Below, one piece after another: positions 6,142 to 10,344 of a stretch of DNA of 10,344 bases. Made by a program: the position numbers and the translations under genes. This stretch comes from Chloroflexota bacterium. GTDB taxonomy: Bacteria; Chloroflexota; Anaerolineae; B4-G1; SLSP01. The first letter of the stretch is position 1; every line of letters begins with the position of its first letter. The stretch covers positions 1 through 10,344 of the forward strand of contig JAKJAB010000063.1 in assembly GCA_022707725.1 (NCBI GenBank). The letters are read 5' to 3'. The notes under the pieces were generated by a model. That model ran no database searches and was not told where the DNA came from. It was given only the letters and a program-made list of their open reading frames with translations.

Positions 6142-8340
6142 ATGCACACCACGTCGACCATCGATAAGTTGTATGCCGCCCTGGAAAAACATCAGCGCCA
6201 GCTCGAAGCACTCCGCAGTGTCAGTTTACGCGTCACACGCAGTCTGGATTTAGAATGGGTGATGCAGCAGGCCGTAGAAGCTGTCTGCACCGTGCTGGGC
6301 GTCGAAGCCGCAGCCATCAGCGTAGTCGATCCCGACCGCGAAGAGCTGGTCATCCGCGCCCAACGCGGGATGAAGGCGTTTGCCCACGAGCCGGTCCATC
6401 TGCCCAAAGGCGTCGGGCTGGCCTGGGAAACGTTGTTGAACCACGAGACGATCATCATCGAATCGTGGGAAAACGAACCACGCCTGGCCACACCCGCGTT
6501 TCTGGATGAGCACATCAGCAGCACCATCCTCGTGCCGATGTTCATCAATAGCGACCCCATCGGTGTGCTCAGCGCCATGACGCGCACCAACCACACGTTC
6601 ACGCCTGATGAGCAAAACATGATTGCCGGCATCGCCGATCAGGTCGCGGCGGCGCTGCTCAACGCGCGCCTGCACGAGCAAACACGCCGGCAATCGCAAG
6701 AGCGAGCCTTTCTCTTCAGCCTGGCCACGACCATCGCGCCGCTTCACAATGTCACGCAGGTGGCGCAGACGGCGCTGGCCCACACCCTTCAGTATCTCGG
6801 CTGGCCTAACGGTGTCTTTCTCGTCGTCGAGGAAACCAACATCGAGTTACTGCCTTTGGCGCAGGCAGGAGACACCGATGCAGTGCAGGCCCTCATTATA
6901 GATACACGCGCTCTCACGCGCCTTCCCGAAAACTCACACACACTCATATGTAGCACCAACGGCGATAAGCCGGGGTGTACCCTGCACATCCCTTTGCAGG
7001 CCCGCCAGCATACCCTGGCCTGGCTGGCACTGAACACGTCTGAACAGAACATCTGTCTCCCGGAGCACCTGCGCGAAGCCCTAGTCGCCGAAGGGGTTTA
7101 TCTGGGTGTCGCGTTGGAAAACATCCAACTTTACGAGAAGATGACAGAGCGCGAACGCGGCAACAGCGTGCTCTATCAGATGACCCGCGCCATGACCGGC
7201 TATGATCTGCCGCAGATGTTGCAACAAATGCTTGAAGAATTGGTCAAAGGCATTCCTTACGAAGCTGCTGAGATTATGCTGACCGAATACCCCCTTCAGG
7301 TGTTGCTTATCGAGCATACCTTGACGCCAGAGCAACTCACCGAGATTGAATCCCATATGTATGCCTTTCTCGACGTGCCCGAACATATCGCCCAAAATCG
7401 TGTTGTCATCCAAAATGGTCAAGCCCCCCTCGACCCCGCGCGTCCTCTTGCTTATCTCGAAACGCCGATTGTGCAAGGCGAACGTACCATAGGCGGGATC
7501 ATCCTCGCCAGACACGAGCCGTTTACCGCACACGAACAACGCCTGCTCTTTATCACGGCTTATCAGTTAGGGAAAGCGATCATGGCGACGCAACTTTTCC
7601 ACCAGGCGCAGGAACAGGCCGACCAGCTCGAGGAGATCACCCATTTGTTGCGAGAACAAGAAATTCAACGCATCCATATCTTCGACGACCTGGCGCGGGA
7701 ATTGCGCAATCCGGTGACGTTCATCCAGAGCTATCCCGAACTGCTGCTGGATGGCGGACTTGGCCCCCTCAACGAAGCCCAAAGCAAGGCCCTCACCAGC
7801 ATCCAGGAACATGCTCAGCTTCTAGCGCAGCTGGTGCGCGATCTAGGCGCGATGCGAAGCGCTGCTCCCGAAAAATTGCACACCCAACAGGTCGACGTCG
7901 CCAGCTTGCTGCACAACGCCCTGGCAGCGGCTCAACCGGCCGCCAAGAAAAAAGATATCACCCTGTCCATCGCCATCGAAGCCAACTTGCCTGCCGTGTG
8001 GCTTGATCCGCAGCAAACCCTCAGGGTAATCGAGAAACTGCTCAACAACGCCATCCGTTTTACACCGCCAGACGGTGTCATTTACCTGTCCGCGCAACGC
8101 GAAGGAACCACGATGATTCGCGTGGCCATCACCGATGCCGGCCCAGAGATCCCGCAGCACGAGCGAGAAATGCTCTTCAAACGGCTCTATCATGGCAATC
8201 TGGAGCGTACCTATCCCGGTGTGGGCATTGAATTGGCACTGGCCCAACGCATCGTGGAAAGCCACGGCGGGACTATCGGTGTAGAGAGCGCTGCGGGCAG
8301 CGGCAGTACGTTTTACTTCACGCTGCCGGTGAAGGCGTGA
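6142..8340 (+). CDS. Soluble multi-GAF histidine-kinase-like protein, probable pseudokinase
   Basis: A 732-residue protein with no membrane segment or signal peptide. A clear GAF domain spans about residues 35-176; two weaker GAF-like regions follow (about 185-335 and 340-490), then a coiled segment, a HisKA-like helical pair (about 505-572) and a HATPase-like domain (about 618-730). The kinase core is altered: where the H-box should read S/T-H-E-L-R-T-P, this protein has A-R-E-L-R-N-P, with R519 in place of the phospho-histidine. N636 of the N-box (LLNNAIRF) is kept, but the G1 box is DAGPEIP (E669 for glycine) and the G2 box is GVGIE (E697 for glycine). It may bind ATP weakly or act as a scaffold or sensor. 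H512, one heptad before R519, is the only nearby histidine. The ATG at 6142 is preferred because GGAGAG (6130-6135) precedes it by six bases; an in-frame TTG lies at 6088. It has its own promoter and no adjacent response regulator downstream. Confidence 0.88.
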   Translation: MHTTSTIDKLYAALEKHQRQLEALRSVSLRVTRSLDLEWVMQQAVEAVCTVLGVEAAAISVVDPDREELVIRAQRGMKAFAHEPVHLPKGVGLAWETLLNHETIIIESWENEPRLATPAFLDEHISSTILVPMFINSDPIGVLSAMTRTNHTFTPDEQNMIAGIADQVAAALLNARLHEQTRRQSQERAFLFSLATTIAPLHNVTQVAQTALAHTLQYLGWPNGVFLVVEETNIELLPLAQAGDTDAVQALIIDTRALTRLPENSHTLICSTNGDKPGCTLHIPLQARQHTLAWLALNTSEQNICLPEHLREALVAEGVYLGVALENIQLYEKMTERERGNSVLYQMTRAMTGYDLPQMLQQMLEELVKGIPYEAAEIMLTEYPLQVLLIEHTLTPEQLTEIESHMYAFLDVPEHIAQNRVVIQNGQAPLDPARPLAYLETPIVQGERTIGGIILARHEPFTAHEQRLLFITAYQLGKAIMATQLFHQAQEQADQLEEITHLLREQEIQRIHIFDDLARELRNPVTFIQSYPELLLDGGLGPLNEAQSKALTSIQEHAQLLAQLVRDLGAMRSAAPEKLHTQQVDVASLLHNALAAAQPAAKKKDITLSIAIEANLPAVWLDPQQTLRVIEKLLNNAIRFTPPDGVIYLSAQREGTTMIRVAITDAGPEIPQHEREMLFKRLYHGNLERTYPGVGIELALAQRIVESHGGTIGVESAAGSGSTFYFTLPVKA

Positions 8341-8399
8341 TACGTGATGCGTGAGGAACCGATCGCGGAGCACATTCTACAGCATGAGGAACTATAGCC

Positions 8400-8729
8400 G
8401 TGGACATCACCAACACATCGGACCTGCTTGAGCAGCGGGAAACATTAAGAGTTTCCGAACACGCGCTGCGTGAAGCACACAAAGAGGGTCTCCGGATCAA
8501 AGAAGTGTTGCACGCCATCTTCAACGGCGTGATCGTGGAACGCTATCCTGAACGCAGACGCGTATTGATCGCCGGTCCCGTTCCAGGGGAACCGCTCCCC
8601 GTACACGTAGTCTGCGATTACGCCGACCGCGACGAACTGGTCGCCGTCACCGTGTATATTCCCAATCGCCCGCATTGGATCACCGAACAGGTGAGAGGGC
8701 TGCTGCCCAAAGCGTTGGGCACATCATAG
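8400..8729 (+). CDS. DUF4258 domain protein
   Basis: A small protein of 109 residues that I assign to the DUF4258 family from its pattern: a helix with SEHALREAHKEG (19-30), an IKEVLHAI helix with NG following, VERYPE (46-51), the strand PLPVHVVCDY (65-74) and VTVYIPNRPHW (83-93). The function of the family is not established; members are often encoded next to a YgiT-type zinc-finger protein and have been suspected to be toxins. No zinc-finger partner is visible on either side here. It begins at a GTG, the only possible start near the conserved region, with GAGGA (8386-8390) nine bases upstream. It lies 59 bases after the GAF/kinase-like gene on the same strand and may be co-transcribed with it. 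Its stop is eight bases from that of the convergent hydrolase gene. Confidence 0.75.
   Translation: MDITNTSDLLEQRETLRVSEHALREAHKEGLRIKEVLHAIFNGVIVERYPERRRVLIAGPVPGEPLPVHVVCDYADRDELVAVTVYIPNRPHWITEQVRGLLPKALGTS
8705..8720. terminator. Stem-loop between convergent genes
   Basis: GCCCAA (8705-8710) and TTGGGC (8715-8720) form a perfect 6-bp stem with a 4-base loop AGCG. It lies in the last codons of the DUF4258 gene and 18 bases past the stop of the convergent hydrolase gene. There is no U-run on either strand, so it is a weak candidate for a bidirectional terminator or an mRNA 3'-end stabiliser. Confidence 0.3.
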
Positions 8730-8737
8730 AAACGCAA

Positions 8738-10255
8738 TCAGTGCAGCTTGCGTATTCGCAGTGCGATGTAAGGTTTGGCGGGCAGGTTCACCCGGCACTT
8801 GCCAGAAAAGGGGCCTTCCAGCCGCGCAATGGTCATCTCCCAGGTGTCGATCACGTCGATGGTGTAATCCGCGTCCTCCGGTAACGCAATGTCCTTGTAG
8901 GCCGGGCAATTGATCCCGAAGTAGAGGAGGCGATATGCATCCTCCGCATCGGCAGACTGGTTCAAATCCCAATGTGCGCCGCGCGGATCAACGGGCGGGC
9001 CGGCTTCCATGATCTGCCGCAAGCAGGCGATGCGCGCCGGGCTATCGCCGTGAAGCACCCCACCCTTCGACCACCAGAGGACGTCGTCAGGATGCAGATA
9101 CGTTTCGCCGTGGCCCACGTAGCCGCCGCGCGAGAAGCCCTCCCAGAAGCGATGCGTCATCTCCTGCGCGGTGATGTTGCCCCAGTTATTGGGGATGTTT
9201 CCTTCGTAGCAGCACTCATCGACAACGATGGGCTTTTTGTACAACTCGCGCCAGTGGCTGACCTGCGTGAGATCGGAACGCTGGATGCTGCAATGCGTGA
9301 CCCAGGGCTTGTTGTGATCGTAGAACCTGTGACAGTTGTGAACGGAGCGTAAATGCTGGTATGGGTCGCTCTCCTGGACGATTTGGAAGAAGCGGTCCCA
9401 ATCCTGCTCGGTCTTGGCCTCCATCAGATCGAACTCGTTCGCCATCGACCACCAGACGTTGCGGTAAGCTGCCAGCCGCGCCACGACGTAGCGCAGATAG
9501 CGGTCGTCCACCTCAGCGGGCATCGTGCTGTAGCCCCAACGGTCGTAGGGATGGAAGAGGATGATGTCGGCTTCGATGCCCAGATCGCGCAGGTTGCCGA
9601 CACGCTGCTCCAGGCGGCGGAAAAAGGCGGGATTGAAACGGGTGAAGTCGAAACGACGGCCGCCCTCACCCCGAAACGCAGTCTCACTGCGTCCCCCTCT
9701 CCCAGAGGGCGAGGGGAGTTCCGGTTCTCCTCCCTCCGGGGGGAGTTGGAGGGGGGCAAAAGCGTGAAAGGGCGGTTCGTTCTGATTGAAGGTGTAATGC
9801 TTGGGGAAGACGCACATCCGCAGCTTGTTGAACGGCGCAGTTTTCAGTGTTTCGAGCGTCTGCGCCTCAAGTGCGTCACCTTGATGATTCCACGCATAGC
9901 AGGTGGTGCCGACGGAGAAGTGCGGCGTGCCGTCCTCGTAGGCGAAGTGATAGGTATCGCGCACCCGCACCGGCCCATGATTGCCCGGCGCTGCTGGCAC
10001 ACAGTCGAACGTCCCGGTTTGCCCATCCAGCGCGGGAATGTTGCTGCGGGTCGTATACGTCCACGCGCCGATGGAATCCGGCATAAAACGCACTTTGTAG
10101 ACGCCGTCACCGTCATAGAAGCCATCCACGTCGATGACACGGTGCTTGTAGGCGAAGCGCGCCCCAAAGGTTACATCCAGGAATGGATTGCCCTCAGCCG
10201 GCCCATCCAGCGTTACCTCAAAAATGTCCCAACGTTCTACAGTGTGTTGCATCAT
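8738..10255 (-). CDS. DUF5060/DUF4038-type glycoside hydrolase-like protein
   Basis: A 505-residue predicted carbohydrate-active enzyme without a signal peptide, so probably cytosolic. The N-terminal beta-sandwich (about 5-85, DUF5060-like, VERWDIFEVTLDGP and YKVRFMPDSIGAWTY) is followed by a TIM-barrel-like core (about 95-410, DUF4038-like, with FSVGTTCYAW and ILFHPYDRWGY) and a C-terminal beta domain (about 430-505, DUF5605-like). Candidate catalytic carboxylates are E274 in the WSMANEFD motif, typical of the acid/base position in clan GH-A, and E347 in PIVVDECCYEG as nucleophile; this is by analogy. The family includes enzymes acting on plant-type glycosides; the substrate here is unknown. 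Residues about 170-200 are encoded by GC-rich palindromic repeats inserted in frame. Two ATGs open the gene (10253-10255 and 10250-10252); GAGG lies four and seven bases upstream respectively, so the second is as likely. Convergent with the DUF4258 gene. Confidence 0.88.
   Translation of the reverse strand: MMQHTVERWDIFEVTLDGPAEGNPFLDVTFGARFAYKHRVIDVDGFYDGDGVYKVRFMPDSIGAWTYTTRSNIPALDGQTGTFDCVPAAPGNHGPVRVRDTYHFAYEDGTPHFSVGTTCYAWNHQGDALEAQTLETLKTAPFNKLRMCVFPKHYTFNQNEPPFHAFAPLQLPPEGGEPELPSPSGRGGRSETAFRGEGGRRFDFTRFNPAFFRRLEQRVGNLRDLGIEADIILFHPYDRWGYSTMPAEVDDRYLRYVVARLAAYRNVWWSMANEFDLMEAKTEQDWDRFFQIVQESDPYQHLRSVHNCHRFYDHNKPWVTHCSIQRSDLTQVSHWRELYKKPIVVDECCYEGNIPNNWGNITAQEMTHRFWEGFSRGGYVGHGETYLHPDDVLWWSKGGVLHGDSPARIACLRQIMEAGPPVDPRGAHWDLNQSADAEDAYRLLYFGINCPAYKDIALPEDADYTIDVIDTWEMTIARLEGPFSGKCRVNLPAKPYIALRIRKLH
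9658..9757. repeat. Palindromic repeat cluster inserted inside the hydrolase gene
   Basis: About 100 bases with strong C/G runs hold three hairpins: ACGCAG/CTGCGT (9676-9681 with 9687-9692, loop 5), CCCCTCTCCC/GGGCGAGGGG (9694-9703 with 9707-9716, one mismatch, loop 3), and CTCCC/GGGAG (9730-9734 with 9741-9745, nearly continuous through the centre). On the minus strand the stretch encodes P/G/E/S/R-rich residues (e.g. LPSPSGRGGRSETAFRGEGG) unlike the flanking enzyme, between FHAFAP and FDFTRFNPAFF. The CCCTCTCCC...GGGAGAGGG type of palindrome is a familiar dispersed repeat in many bacterial genomes. The insertion keeps the frame and adds a low-complexity loop of about 30 residues. Confidence 0.75.
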
Positions 10256-10274
10256 CGTTCCTCACTACCAGTCG

Positions 10275-10280
10275 ATTTTA
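10275..10280 (-). promoter_or_regulatory. Extended -10 promoter of the hydrolase gene
   Basis: On the minus strand TGG precedes TAAAAT (5 of 6 matches to TATAAT), giving a TGn extended -10 element 19 bases before the first ATG at 10255. Transcription would start near 10268, leaving a short leader that contains the GAGG. No convincing -35 is visible. The rest of 10281-10344 holds no gene I can support. Confidence 0.4.
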
Positions 10281-10330
10281 CCAGCGCGACTGAACACAGC
10301 CTAAAGGCCGGGAAAAGGAGGGATTTTCGT

Positions 10331-10344
10331 GGCGGATCCCCGCC
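10331..10344. repeat. Stem-loop at the window edge
   Basis: GGCGG (10331-10335) and CCGCC (10340-10344) form a perfect 5-bp GC stem with the loop ATCC. It ends exactly at the window boundary, so it may be part of a larger palindromic repeat or a terminator of a gene to the right. It lies about 50 bases upstream of the hydrolase promoter. Confidence 0.35.

Noticed and set aside
8738..9352. Plus-strand frames opposite the hydrolase gene
   Set aside because: The minus strand carries conserved enzyme motifs (WSMANEFD, VDECCYEG); the plus-strand products look random.
9658..9757. Insertion sequence within the hydrolase gene
   Set aside because: No transposase, no terminal inverted repeats bounding the stretch and no clear target duplication; short palindromic repeats explain it better.

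Overview
The window looks like chromosomal DNA from a free-living bacterium of moderately high GC, most likely Chloroflexota (Anaerolineae-like). The pointers are the combination of a MacA/MacB-type exporter without an outer-membrane channel gene, a large soluble multi-GAF sensor protein, a DUF4258 protein, a DUF5060/DUF4038-type glycoside hydrolase, and low-complexity word repeats placed between genes. There is no rRNA, tRNA or other taxonomic marker here, so this assignment is inference.

Layout. Bases 1-222 hold no convincing intact gene, only a short frame (70-210) that resembles one TPR repeat. From 2270 down to 223 on the minus strand lies a two-component operon: a six-helix membrane sensor kinase of the HisKA_3 (NarX/DesK/LiaS-like) class, then a NarL/FixJ response regulator. 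Bases 2271-2448 are a divergent control region with a promoter facing each way and two perfect or near-perfect dyads. From 2449 to 5995 on the plus strand is a three-gene exporter operon: periplasmic-adaptor-like (HlyD/MacA) protein, ABC ATPase, and MacB/FtsX permease. The divergent arrangement suggests that the two-component system controls the exporter, as in antibiotic-peptide or envelope-stress sensing modules.

From 6142 to 8340 is a soluble protein with GAF domains and a histidine-kinase-like core in which the phospho-accepting histidine is an arginine and two ATP-lid glycines are glutamates, so it may be a pseudokinase. It is followed by a DUF4258 protein (8400-8729). Convergent to that, 10255-8738 on the minus strand encodes a predicted cytosolic glycoside hydrolase whose middle carries an in-frame insertion made of GC-rich palindromic repeats.

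The most unusual structural signal is that both operons carry, immediately before the ribosome binding site of a downstream gene, an imperfect inverted repeat with about 30-base arms, each arm built from short degenerate direct repeats (915-988 and 4617-4706). The word differs but the architecture and placement match. In the first case the element also encodes the last ~18 residues of the kinase. No CRISPR array, insertion sequence, phage gene or RNA gene was recognised.
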